Notes under the pieces: generated by a model
The model's input: the letters and a program-made list of their open reading frames with translations, nothing else
What the model was told of the DNA's origin: nothing
Database searches by the model: none
Assembly: GCF_014192645.1 (NCBI RefSeq)
Contig: NZ_JACHYE010000002.1
Coordinates: 255,259-319,258 of the forward strand
Direction of reading: 5' to 3'
Source of the DNA: Herbaspirillum sp. Sphag64
GTDB taxonomy: Bacteria > Pseudomonadota > Gammaproteobacteria > Burkholderiales > Burkholderiaceae_D
Length of the DNA stretch: 64,000 bases
Made by a program: the position numbers and the translations under genes
Part shown: one piece after another, positions 26,278 to 34,599 of the stretch
How positions within the stretch are numbered: the first letter of the stretch is position 1
How the letters are laid out: every line of letters begins with the position of its first letter

Positions 26278-27123
26278 TCATAAAGAAAGCGCCGGCGACA
26301 ACCCAGCCAACAGGCCAATATATATCGCCACTTCGCTCAATTGTTGCACCGCTCCAAGGCAGTCACCGGTATATCCTCCGAGGCGACGCTGAAACAATCG
26401 CACGAGAAACATAACAGCAACCAGAGCTACCGCTGAAGCCAGTAGCAATGCAGACCACGGTAACCAGCCTGACATCCCGCAAAGCATCAGAGGACACAGA
26501 GCGGTCAGCGTTGAGACGACAAACTCGATCACGGTCATCTGCTGCACCATTGGCTTGGCCTTACCTTCTTCGCGCACATACTTCATGCCCCAGATCAAAC
26601 CTGCGACGCAACCTCGCGAAAAGGGATGTGCCACCAGTAAGGCTGGCGCGATCTTCTCAACCGGCAAACTCGTCAGTGTGACAAGCTTGACTGCCACCAG
26701 CAAAACCAGGCCAAGCACACCAAAAGTACCGAGGCGAGAATCACGCATGATCTCCATCACACGCTGAGGCTGAGATCCTCCACCAAAACCATCGCAAACA
26801 TCCGCGAAACCATCCTCATGCAATGCTCCGGTGAAATAAATGCCAGCCACCGTTGAAAGCAATATTGCAACCGACTTCGGCAGACAGTATACAAGGATGG
26901 CGTAGACCCCGGCACACAAGATTGCGATAAGTAATCCTACTGCGGGCAAATATCTTGTGGCTCGGGATAACCATTGCGGATCAAAACCAACCCAACGTGG
27001 TATTGGCAGACGCGTAAAAAATTGCACCGCGGTAAAAAACAGCCGCAACTGGTATTTCACACCACTAGACTTGACCAATGATGCCTCGGAAGATGGCCTG
27101 CCCTCCTGATCCACTTCAGACAC
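26278..27123 (-). CDS. cobS: Adenosylcobinamide-GDP ribazoletransferase (cobalamin synthase)
   Basis: This integral membrane enzyme joins adenosylcobinamide-GDP with alpha-ribazole (phosphate). The 281-residue protein has FFTAVQFFTRLPIP near the N-terminus, the metal-binding HEDGFADVCDGFGGG and MRDSRLGTFGVLGL, plus about six membrane helices, all CobS hallmarks. It starts with GTG at 27123, overlapping the cobT stop by 8 bases; a GTG at residue 23 (VKYQLRLFF) is a possible shorter start. Translation is probably coupled to cobT. Confidence 0.93.
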   Translation of the reverse strand: MSEVDQEGRPSSEASLVKSSGVKYQLRLFFTAVQFFTRLPIPRWVGFDPQWLSRATRYLPAVGLLIAILCAGVYAILVYCLPKSVAILLSTVAGIYFTGALHEDGFADVCDGFGGGSQPQRVMEIMRDSRLGTFGVLGLVLLVAVKLVTLTSLPVEKIAPALLVAHPFSRGCVAGLIWGMKYVREEGKAKPMVQQMTVIEFVVSTLTALCPLMLCGMSGWLPWSALLLASAVALVAVMFLVRLFQRRLGGYTGDCLGAVQQLSEVAIYIGLLAGLSPALSL

Positions 27124-28159
27124 TCTTCTCGCTTACCTGCGCCGATGAAAATGTCGCCATCTGCGCCAGGAAATTCACTGCAGCATGCAGCAGTGGCAGC
27201 GCCAACGCACTACCAGTTCCCTCTCCCAGACGCAGATCCAACTGCATCAGTGGGCGAGCTTGCAAATAACTGAGCATACGACGATGGCCTTGCTCATCGG
27301 AACAGTGGGAAAAAAGGCAATATTCCAGAATGGCAGGTTCTAACGTCGCCGCGACCAACAATGCAGACGTCACAATGAAACCATCCACGAGGATGACCAT
27401 GCGTCGCTCTGCTGCCTTCAACATGGCGCCGGTAATCATGGCAATTTCAAATCCGCCAAATGTTCGCAACACCTCCAGCGCAGTCGCCGTTTCTGATTGG
27501 GCAGCATGAAAAGCAACTGCCCGCTCGATGACCTGCAGCTTGTGGCGAATTCCCGCAGCGTCCAGTCCGGTGCCTGCCCCGACGCACTCAGACAAATCAA
27601 TGTCGGTGAGCTTGTGCATGATGGCGGCCGCAGCAGTAGTATTACCGATGCCCATTTCACCAAAACCGATCACTTCGGCATCAAGTGCTGCGACCAGATC
27701 CATACCGCGTTGGACTGCCTGCTCACATTGCGCGACGGTCATCGCTGGCTCGATGGCAAAATTTCGCGTTCCGTAGGCGATTTTGTGAGACATCAGTCCG
27801 GCGCGCTGTCCAAAATCATGGTTGACGCCCGCATCAACAATATGTAATGCACATTGATTCTGACGCGCGAAGACATTAATGGCGGCGCCCTCGGCCAGAA
27901 AATTCTCTACCATTTGCCACGTCACGCTTTGCGGATAAGCCGATACGTTCTCTTCCACGATGCCGTGATCGGCTGCAAATACGATAATGGCAGCACGATC
28001 AATACACGGTTTTACGGAATTTTGGATCCGGCCAATACGACTGGCGATGAACTCCAGCACCCCCAAACTCCCTTGAGGCTTGGTCTTGTTATCAATCGCG
28101 GACTGCAAGGCAGTTATTAACTGCTCATCGCGCGTAGTAGGTATAGTTGGAATGCGCAT
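27116..28159 (-). CDS. cobT: Nicotinate-nucleotide-dimethylbenzimidazole phosphoribosyltransferase
   Basis: It makes alpha-ribazole 5'-phosphate from nicotinate mononucleotide and dimethylbenzimidazole for the lower ligand of cobalamin. The 347-residue protein shows KPQGSLGVLE near the N-terminus, FAADHGIVEENVSAYPQSVT, GEMGIGNTTAAAAI and the catalytic-glutamate region LRLGEGTGSALAL near the C-terminus. It is first in cobT-cobS-cobC. No cobalamin-riboswitch box is evident in the 145 bases upstream. No cobU or corrin-ring genes are in the window, so this may serve salvage or the last stage of synthesis. Confidence 0.95.
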   Translation of the reverse strand: MRIPTIPTTRDEQLITALQSAIDNKTKPQGSLGVLEFIASRIGRIQNSVKPCIDRAAIIVFAADHGIVEENVSAYPQSVTWQMVENFLAEGAAINVFARQNQCALHIVDAGVNHDFGQRAGLMSHKIAYGTRNFAIEPAMTVAQCEQAVQRGMDLVAALDAEVIGFGEMGIGNTTAAAAIMHKLTDIDLSECVGAGTGLDAAGIRHKLQVIERAVAFHAAQSETATALEVLRTFGGFEIAMITGAMLKAAERRMVILVDGFIVTSALLVAATLEPAILEYCLFSHCSDEQGHRRMLSYLQARPLMQLDLRLGEGTGSALALPLLHAAVNFLAQMATFSSAQVSEKSV

Positions 28160-28304
28160 AAACGAATATATCTCTCACCGACAGCTTAAAGCAGTCACTG
28201 TCAGCCTAAGCAACATCGGCAATAATGGAAATAATAAAAGAATAATTTTGCGCGTCATTGTACGATTCTGCTTGATCGCGCCGCTGACGCCTCGCTGACA
28301 GACT

Positions 28305-29255
28305 CTATTTTTTCAACGCATGCAGCAGCGCCTTGGTCAGGTCCTCGATCGCGAACTTCGCTACATACCCATCCGCACCAATATTCTTGACATGCTCTTC
28401 ATTGGTGGAACCCGACAAGGATGAGTGAATCACGACCGGAATCGCTTTCAGTCGATCATCTCTCTTGATGTTACGTGTCAAGGTAAAGCCATCCATTTCG
28501 GGCATCTCGAGATCGGTCAGGACCAGCGCAACGCGATCGGTAATTGGTACGGACTGCTCACGGGTTTCGTGATTGACTTGTACCAACCGCTCCCAGGCTT
28601 CCTTACCTGTCTTGAACATTTCAAACGGTAAGCCCATCGCTTGTAAGCCCTGCTCAACCAGTGAGCGAGCGACTCTGGAATCATCTGCAGCAATAATGAC
28701 CGAGCCTGGTTTGAGAGTAATCTTCTCCATACCAACCAGATCCATATCGCGTTCGACCGGCATAATTTCATGCAAGATTTGTTCAACATCCAGCACCTGC
28801 GCCAGACGACTCCCACTTTCGTCATCGTCAAGGCGCGCGATACTGGTGACGAAGTTTCCTCCCGCCTTGGTCTCGGCTGAAAGTACCTGGCTCCACTCCA
28901 GCCGGACGATTTCCTCGACTGACTCGACGGCAAACGCCTGAGTACTCCGCGCATATTCAGTCACCAGCAAAATATTAAGACCGGTTTTGGGGACACAGCC
29001 CACGACACTAGGCAAGTCAATGACTGAAATAATCTGACCGCGAATATTCACCATACCCAGCATTGGCGACTGGGTACCCGCTGCGGTCGTGATATGCGGC
29101 ATGGGAACGATTTCCCGAATCTTGAATACATTGATGCCGAACAGTTCCGAACGCACGCCATGTGGATCAGCACCCAGACGAAAAAGCAATAGTTCAAACT
29201 TGTTTGAACTAGTCAGGTTCGTTCTTTCGTCAATCTCTTTTTGAAAAGCATCCAT
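28305..29255 (-). CDS. cheV: Chemotaxis coupling protein CheV
   Basis: CheV combines a CheW-like coupling domain (about 1-165) with a response-regulator receiver domain (about 185-316) and links chemoreceptors to CheA with adaptation by phosphorylation. The CheW part has GINVFKIREIVPMP and GMVNIRGQIISVIDLP; the receiver has acidic residues in IIAADDSRVARSL, the phosphorylated Asp in LVLTDLEMPEMDG and the conserved Lys in GYVAKFAIEDL. The 316-residue length is normal. It stands alone, so a flagellar or pilus chemotaxis system must be encoded elsewhere. Confidence 0.95.
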   Translation of the reverse strand: MDAFQKEIDERTNLTSSNKFELLLFRLGADPHGVRSELFGINVFKIREIVPMPHITTAAGTQSPMLGMVNIRGQIISVIDLPSVVGCVPKTGLNILLVTEYARSTQAFAVESVEEIVRLEWSQVLSAETKAGGNFVTSIARLDDDESGSRLAQVLDVEQILHEIMPVERDMDLVGMEKITLKPGSVIIAADDSRVARSLVEQGLQAMGLPFEMFKTGKEAWERLVQVNHETREQSVPITDRVALVLTDLEMPEMDGFTLTRNIKRDDRLKAIPVVIHSSLSGSTNEEHVKNIGADGYVAKFAIEDLTKALLHALKK

Positions 29256-29502
29256 GTTCAGCCCTCCCCCGTACCATCAAAACAGTTATTCGAACCAACA
29301 ATCACGCCAATGTAAAGCGTAATGTCTGGAAAAACAATTCAATCTCCGCGAAACGTTAATAAATCGCTCTTTTTAGCAGTGATATTGACATGCCAGACCT
29401 TGGAACTTCCAAAATTGCAAAACACGGCACGTGATTCTGCTTGTCCCCACTAGGAAATGCGGGAGTCAATAGAGATGAGCATTGAGGAAAGACGAAAAAA
29501 AA
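29256..29502. other. Intergenic region between cheV and the tRNA-Gly terminator
   Basis: Roughly 250 bases with no coding frame of note. It should hold the cheV promoter. Nothing else recognisable. Confidence 0.4.
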
Positions 29503-29524
29503 GGAAGCTCGTCAATGAGCTTCC
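29503..29524 (-). terminator. Terminator downstream of tRNA-Gly
   Basis: Perfect 8-base stem GGAAGCTC/GAGCTTCC with a 6-base loop, flanked by eight A on one side and five T on the other, so it can act in both directions. It lies 12 bases after the tRNA 3' end. Confidence 0.9.
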
Positions 29525-29536
29525 TTTTTCCAAATT

Positions 29537-29612
29537 TGGAGCGGGAGAAGAGTCTCGAACTCTCGACCTATACCTTGGCAAGGTATCGCTCTACCAACTG
29601 AGCTACTCCCGC
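29537..29612 (-). tRNA. tRNA-Gly(GCC), copy 1
   Basis: 76 bases on the minus strand from GCGGGAGTAGCTCAGTTGGT to an encoded CCA. Acceptor GCGGGAG/CTCCCGC, D arm, anticodon loop CTTGCCAAG with GCC, and TTCGAGA in the T arm are all present. It is identical to the copies at 31018 and 33768. Confidence 0.98.
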
Positions 29613-30066
29613 ATAGAGAGGTAATACAGTAATACTTTTGACATTAACTAAGCAATATCAAAATGTCGTTCTGGAATAACTGACACTTGCCTATGCCACC
29701 AGAATTCGTTTTTCACAAGGCACTAGCGCCACCAGCCAGCAAAATAAACGAAGAAAAAGAGTATATACAGTTTCAAGAAAGTTGACAAGCACCGCACAGA
29801 AAATCAATCAATTTGATTTGCACTTCACTATGCCAACTAAAACTAAAAATAATTCGATTTTTTTTTGAGAATCAGCTGATGGCGCTGATAACAGCGACTT
29901 CATAGACTTGCCCCTACCGAACACCATCCTTTTTCTTGCACAAAAAGATGGCCGGACCTCAATACTCCCGCCGAGATCGACTACATCACCATCGACAGAA
30001 TAAGTGCGTAGCTCCGTCAACAGAGATACGGCTGGATATTTTTTTAATCGTTAGCTAAGGATTTTG
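29613..30066. other. Intergenic region upstream of the outer-membrane protein gene
   Basis: 454 bases without a supported gene. It contains the minus-strand tRNA promoter and the plus-strand promoter for the next gene. A hairpin at 29924-29951 (CCATC plus T5 against A5 plus GATGG with one bulge) and a TTCTGG/CCAGAA inverted pair near 29664-29706 are visible; their role is unknown. Confidence 0.45.
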
Positions 30067-30705
30067 ATGAATTCACGTATTTTGACCATTTCAATCGGCG
30101 CCTGTCTGCTGGCGGCCTCGACTTACGCCAATGCCGCCACCCCAGAAAAGGAAGGTTGGTATCTAGGCGCAGGTATCGGATACAGTCACTACAAGGTCCC
30201 AAAACCTGAAGAAATTTACGAAGACGGCGAGCTGAAAAATAGTGGCACCGGGGTGAAGCTCTATGGCGGCTATCAGTTCAACAATATCTGGGCGGTCGAA
30301 TTTGAGTATGTCGAATTCGGAACCTCTACCTACAAGACGCATGCAAGCGCCTATCCTTCAAACGAGATCAGGATTACCAGCTCAGGTATTGGCATTAGCG
30401 GAGTTGGCAATCTCCCACTATCAAATGAATTCAGTGTATTCGGCAAACTTGGAGCACTCACCAGATTCTCGAGAGTGCATGGACAAAAAGACTACGTCGA
30501 GGGGGGCCCGGAAAATCAGATCACGTCACAGACCTACAAGAGCACTTCAATTGCACCGATGCTGGGACTTGGCGCTGAGTACCACCTAACACAAAACGTG
30601 AGCTTACGAGCAGAGTATGAATATTTTGGAAAATCCAAGCTGAAAGACACCGATTTCAAATTGGGCAACGAACTGCTGAGCATCGGCGTGCGCTACAATT
30701 TTTAA
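30067..30705 (+). CDS. Outer-membrane beta-barrel protein (opacity/OmpA-barrel-like)
   Basis: A 212-residue outer-membrane protein. The signal peptide ends near TYANAATPEKEG; the mature part shows WYLGAGIGYSHYK, YGGYQFNNIWAVEFEYVEFG and PMLGLGAEYHLTQNVSLRAEYEYFG, typical alternating barrel strands, and the chain ends in Phe (IGVRYNF) as needed for barrel insertion. I chose ATG 30067, with AAGGA upstream, over the TTG one codon earlier. It is followed by a strong terminator and lies between two tRNA genes. Ligand unknown. Confidence 0.88.
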   Translation: MNSRILTISIGACLLAASTYANAATPEKEGWYLGAGIGYSHYKVPKPEEIYEDGELKNSGTGVKLYGGYQFNNIWAVEFEYVEFGTSTYKTHASAYPSNEIRITSSGIGISGVGNLPLSNEFSVFGKLGALTRFSRVHGQKDYVEGGPENQITSQTYKSTSIAPMLGLGAEYHLTQNVSLRAEYEYFGKSKLKDTDFKLGNELLSIGVRYNF

Positions 30706-30771
30706 GCAAACTTAGTCGGACCAGTGCATGACCTAGCCACATACAAAAGGCATGTTAGGTACAAACCACGC

Positions 30772-30802
30772 AAAAAAAGCCCGCGATTTGCGGGCTTTTT
30801 TA
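30772..30802 (+). terminator. Terminator after the outer-membrane protein gene
   Basis: AGCCCGC/GCGGGCT stem, 5-base loop and following T-run; preceded by seven A, so it could also stop minus-strand transcription from the tRNA-Cys side. Confidence 0.92.
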
Positions 30803-30816
30803 TATTACCTGAATCT

Positions 30817-30890
30817 TGGAGGCGGGGGTCGGGATCGAACCGGCGTAGACGGCTTTGCAGGCCGCTGCATAACCACTTTGCTACCCCGCC
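30817..30890 (-). tRNA. tRNA-Cys(GCA)
   Basis: 74 bases on the minus strand, starting GGCGGGGTAGCAAAGTGGTT and ending in CCA. The anticodon loop CCTGCAAAG gives GCA. Acceptor GGCGGGG/CCCCGCC and TTCGATCC are present. Confidence 0.98.
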
Positions 30891-30978
30891 TAAGGGGACG
30901 CGTGACAGACGCAGTACAACAAACTGTTGGCGCTAAGGAAATTTCCTTACTACACACCAAGAGCCATATGCTCATAAT

Positions 30979-31006
30979 AAAAAAAGGAAGCGCACTGAAC
31001 GCTTCC
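30979..31006 (-). terminator. Terminator after the second tRNA-Gly
   Basis: Stem GGAAGCG/CGCTTCC with a 7-base loop, followed on the minus strand by a T-run. It lies 11 bases downstream of tRNA-Gly copy 2, so copy 2 and tRNA-Cys are probably separate transcripts. Confidence 0.88.
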
Positions 31007-31017
31007 TTTATGTATTC

Positions 31018-31093
31018 TGGAGCGGGAGAAGAGTCTCGAACTCTCGACCTATACCTTGGCAAGGTATCGCTCTACCAACTGAGCTACTCCCGC
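31018..31093 (-). tRNA. tRNA-Gly(GCC), copy 2
   Basis: The same 76-base sequence as copy 1, including encoded CCA and anticodon GCC. Flanking sequence differs outside the tRNA. Confidence 0.98.
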
Positions 31094-31210
31094 ATCGAAC
31101 AACCAGGAACCACTGCTGTTCAAAGAAGGCCATATTGTATATCGACATGAAGTGTCGCGCAAGGCCATTCCGAGAAAAATTGCACTGAAAGCAAAACAGC
31201 ACCCGTCATT

Positions 31211-31280
31211 AATGCAACTAAGTTGCATTTAAAACGAACTCGGATTAAGATGCCCACATCGTAAATGCAACTTTGTTGCA
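31211..31280. promoter_or_regulatory. Paired palindromic operator-like sites upstream of the TonB receptor
   Basis: Site 1 (31211-31229) is a perfect 9+1+9 palindrome around ATGCAACTAAGTTGCAT. Site 2 (31266-31280) is TGCAAC-TTT-GTTGCA. Their centres lie 53 bases apart, close to five helical turns, so a dimeric repressor could bind both on one face. They lie 138-207 bases before the receptor ATG. A metal-responsive Fur/Zur-type regulator would be a natural candidate, but I cannot assign one from sequence. Confidence 0.65.
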
Positions 31281-31417
31281 AATAAAATCCGCGACCATGC
31301 ATATTCCTTTTCATACCCCTCATTCACAGGCACCTCCCGAAGCCACCCATTGAGTCAGCAATATCACTCCCAGCGAAATTGGTTGCGAGTGATCACCTCA
31401 ACCACTTGAATCCCACC

Positions 31418-33595
31418 ATGAATACACGCTTGCTAAAACTAAGCGCGCTGGTTGCGCTCGCCTACACAACATCGACTTCAGCAAGCCAGGCTGAATCGCT
31501 TTCTCAACCGATCACGCCCACCATCGCAGAGCAACAAGGACAGACGCAAAACGACACGCCAAAATCAGATGGCACCTCAACCGAAGCATTACCGGTCATT
31601 GAAGTCTCAAGCGATCGTCTTAATGGTGTGCGCAACAGCATTCAGGTAGAAACAGGAAGTAGCACCTACCACATCAGCCACAAGGATATCGAATCACTCC
31701 CACTGGGAGAAGATAGCTCCTTCAACCAGGTCTTGCTGCAAGCGCCAGGCGTTGCACAAGACTCGTATGGCCAGTTACATGTGCGTGGAGATCATGCAAA
31801 CCTGCAGTACCGTCTCAACGGCATCCTGCTACCAGAGAGCATCTCCGGATTTGGTCAAACCCTGGACACGCATTTTATCGATAGTGTCAACCTGATTACT
31901 GGCGCATTACCAGCGCAATACGGCTATCGCACAGCAGGCATCGTGGATATCCAAACGAAAACCGGGCAACTGACACCAGAGGGCAATATCGGCATCGTCG
32001 TCGGCAGCAACAATACCCGCCAATTGAATATAGATACGAGCGGCACCGTCAACGGTATTAACTATTATCTTTCTGGCTCTCTGAATGCCAACAATCTCGG
32101 CATTGAGAACCCTACAAGTTCCTCTTCGCCACTGCATGACCGCACAGTGCAAAACAAGGGATTCGGCTATTTTTCATATCTGATCAACCCAGACACACGG
32201 ATCAGCTTGATTTTAGCCAACACCAACAGTCGCTTTCAGATACCCAATACTGCTGGCGAAACACCAAGCTACCCACTACCCGGGGTTAATATTGCGTCTG
32301 CTAATCTGCATGAAACCCAGCGCGAAACGAATCGCTACGAAATTATTTCTTTGCAAGGTGCCGTTGGCGACGATATCGATTACCAGATCGCCCTTTTCAG
32401 CCGCTATACCAGCGTGTCCTATCAACCAGATAATTACGGCGACCTGATTTATACCGGCGTCACTAGCCAGGTCTCCCGCTCGGGACTGGCCAATGGCCTG
32501 CAACTGGATACCGGTTACAGGCTCAACGACAATCACACTCTACGTGCGGGACTATCAACAACCAGGGAAAAGCTCTCCAACAGCGACCAGTCTCTGACAC
32601 TGCCTGCCGATGCTGATGGCAATCCAACCAGCACAACACCGATCTCGATCAGCGATAGCGCAAGTAAAGTCACAACACAAAGCGGAATTTACCTGCAAGA
32701 CGAATGGAAACTCACCGACAAGCTCACCCTCAATTACGGCGCCCGCTTTGATCAAATCAATGCCTATGTCACCGGCAGCCAATTGAGTCCGCGAATTGGC
32801 ATGGTATTTCAAATGACCCCCGATACCACCTTGCACGCTGGCTATGCGCGATACTTCACGCCACCAGCCAATGAATTGATACCGGCCTCTACCGTTGCCA
32901 GCTTTGAAGGGACAACCGGGGCTGCGGCAAGTAGCCAGAACGGCGCGGTACAACCTGAACGATCCAATACTTACGATATAGGAGTGTCCCACAAGGTATC
33001 CGAAACACTAACACTGGGCGCAGATGCCTATTACAAGCAAGTCACGAATTTACTTGATGAAGGACAGTTCGGATCTGCCCTGCTCTACACGCCCTTCAAT
33101 TATGCGCAAGGCAAGATCTACGGACTGGAGCTCACCCTCAACTATCGTCAGGATGACTTGTCTGCCTATTTCAATCTGGCGCGTTCAACCGCACTGGGCA
33201 AGAACATTATTTCAAGCCAATATAATTTCACGCAGGCAGAACTGAATTACATTGCCAATAATTGGGTACATCTGGATCATGACCAGAAGCTCACTGCATC
33301 GGCAGGTGTTTCCTACCTCTATCGTGGCACCACTTATAGTGGCGACGCCATCGCTGGTAGCGGCTTGCGCAGCGGCTTCGCAAACAGCGAACACTTGCCC
33401 TTCTACACCACCTTCAATCTGGCAGCGTCGCGCACCTTCGACGATTCCCCTATCGGAAAAGTGACGCTGCGTTTGAGCGTCGTCAATCTACTCGATGCAA
33501 CCTATGAAATTCGAGATGGCAGCGGCATTGGTGTCGGCGCACCACAATATGGACAGCGACGCGGATTTTATCTGGCGATGTCCAAGCATTTCTGA
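31418..33595 (+). CDS. TonB-dependent outer-membrane receptor
   Basis: A 725-residue receptor that imports an unidentified ligand with energy from TonB. It has a signal peptide (LLKLSALVALAYTTSTSASQA), a Ton-box-like stretch near LPVIEVSSDR, a plug domain (LPLGEDSSFNQVLLQAPGV, YGQLHVRGDHANLQYRLNG, YRTAGIVDIQTKTG) and a barrel ending in Phe (YLAMSKHF). I chose ATG 31418; the frame extends to a TTG at 31379 without support. Two palindromes upstream suggest repressor control, perhaps by metal. No periplasmic binding protein or ABC genes adjoin it. It is enclosed between two tRNA-Gly copies. Confidence 0.92.
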   Translation: MNTRLLKLSALVALAYTTSTSASQAESLSQPITPTIAEQQGQTQNDTPKSDGTSTEALPVIEVSSDRLNGVRNSIQVETGSSTYHISHKDIESLPLGEDSSFNQVLLQAPGVAQDSYGQLHVRGDHANLQYRLNGILLPESISGFGQTLDTHFIDSVNLITGALPAQYGYRTAGIVDIQTKTGQLTPEGNIGIVVGSNNTRQLNIDTSGTVNGINYYLSGSLNANNLGIENPTSSSSPLHDRTVQNKGFGYFSYLINPDTRISLILANTNSRFQIPNTAGETPSYPLPGVNIASANLHETQRETNRYEIISLQGAVGDDIDYQIALFSRYTSVSYQPDNYGDLIYTGVTSQVSRSGLANGLQLDTGYRLNDNHTLRAGLSTTREKLSNSDQSLTLPADADGNPTSTTPISISDSASKVTTQSGIYLQDEWKLTDKLTLNYGARFDQINAYVTGSQLSPRIGMVFQMTPDTTLHAGYARYFTPPANELIPASTVASFEGTTGAAASSQNGAVQPERSNTYDIGVSHKVSETLTLGADAYYKQVTNLLDEGQFGSALLYTPFNYAQGKIYGLELTLNYRQDDLSAYFNLARSTALGKNIISSQYNFTQAELNYIANNWVHLDHDQKLTASAGVSYLYRGTTYSGDAIAGSGLRSGFANSEHLPFYTTFNLAASRTFDDSPIGKVTLRLSVVNLLDATYEIRDGSGIGVGAPQYGQRRGFYLAMSKHF

Positions 33596-33707
33596 ATCTC
33601 CGCTTGATGAGACAACAGCGCCGCAGACAGATGTTTATCTGCGCGCTGTGGAGTAGAAAACCAAAACGGCGCAACCTTAGAATAACAAGAATGTGGACGA
33701 AAAAAAA

Positions 33708-33731
33708 CAGGCACCGAAGTGCCTGTTTTTT
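33708..33731. terminator. Two-way terminator between the receptor and tRNA-Gly copy 3
   Basis: CAGGCAC/GTGCCTG stem with a 4-base loop, flanked by seven A and six T. It serves the receptor on plus and the tRNA on minus. Confidence 0.92.
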
Positions 33732-33767
33732 ACCGCATAGCTACTTAAGTAACTACACAAAGAATAA

Positions 33768-33843
33768 TGGAGCGGGAGAAGAGTCTCGAACTCTCGACCT
33801 ATACCTTGGCAAGGTATCGCTCTACCAACTGAGCTACTCCCGC
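33768..33843 (-). tRNA. tRNA-Gly(GCC), copy 3
   Basis: Identical in its 76 bases to the copies at 29537 and 31018. It follows pgsA by 68 bases on the same strand, a neighbourhood common in Burkholderiales, so this is probably the ancestral copy. Confidence 0.98.
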
Positions 33844-33911
33844 ATTGACAAGACCGCCACTATAGCGCCTTGGCAGAAAAAGTCAATACCTGATATTTGA
33901 TTTATTGAGTT

Positions 33912-34484
33912 TTATTGAATCTTCTTGATCATCGGCCATGCCTTGCGCAGATAGTAAAACATCGACCAGACTGTCAGCAGAGCTGCCACCAGCATCAAGA
34001 CATGCCCCCACAAGCGGGTATCAATGACGCCAAACAGCTCATCGTAGTACAGCAACATGGGAATGGCGATCATTTGCGCAGTCGTCTTGATCTTGCCCAA
34101 GGAACTGACTGCGACGGATTTCGATGCACCAATCTGCGCCATCCATTCACGCAGCGCCGAGATAGCGATTTCACGACCAATGATGATAAATGCCACTACG
34201 GGATGAACACGCCCAAGATGCAGCAGCACCAGCAAGGCACCCGTAACCATCAACTTGTCTGCCACCGGATCCAGAAAGGCACCAAATGCAGAAGTCTGAT
34301 TCCAGCGACGAGCCAGAAAACCGTCGAACCAGTCAGTCGCAGCCGCCACAATAAAGATGATGGTCGATGCCATTCCTTGCTGATAGCGGCTCAGTCCGAG
34401 TTCGGGAACGTAGAACACACCGACAACCAAGGGAATCAGAGCGACCCGCAACCAGGTGAGCAAAATGGGAAAGTTAAATGGCAT
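33912..34484 (-). CDS. pgsA: CDP-diacylglycerol-glycerol-3-phosphate 3-phosphatidyltransferase
   Basis: It makes phosphatidylglycerol phosphate from CDP-diacylglycerol and glycerol 3-phosphate, the committed step to phosphatidylglycerol and cardiolipin. The 190-residue membrane protein carries the CDP-alcohol phosphotransferase signature in DWFDGFLARRWNQ followed by FGAFLDPVADK, with the metal-binding aspartates intact, and four to six membrane helices. ATG 34484. It follows uvrC by 115 bases, the usual partner order. Confidence 0.96.
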   Translation of the reverse strand: MPFNFPILLTWLRVALIPLVVGVFYVPELGLSRYQQGMASTIIFIVAAATDWFDGFLARRWNQTSAFGAFLDPVADKLMVTGALLVLLHLGRVHPVVAFIIIGREIAISALREWMAQIGASKSVAVSSLGKIKTTAQMIAIPMLLYYDELFGVIDTRLWGHVLMLVAALLTVWSMFYYLRKAWPMIKKIQ

Positions 34485-34599
34485 ACCTTGAATTATTATC
34501 AGGAACTGCTGAGCAGGATTAAATTTACCGAGATAGTATCAGAGCAGCCTGACAAAATACGATGCCAGACGCTGCCTATACGCAGGAAAAGCGACAACA

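Noticed and set aside
28160-28304. Cobalamin riboswitch before cobT
   Set aside because: The conserved B12-box and the GCCACTG core are not present.
29808-30020. 70-codon minus-strand frame upstream of the outer-membrane protein gene
   Set aside because: No ribosome site or recognisable motif; it overlaps a hairpin and probable promoter sequence.
29500-33850. tRNA-linked integrative island
   Set aside because: tRNA repeats exist, but no integrase, partial tRNA 3' end or att-like core repeat was found, so only recombination between full copies is proposed.
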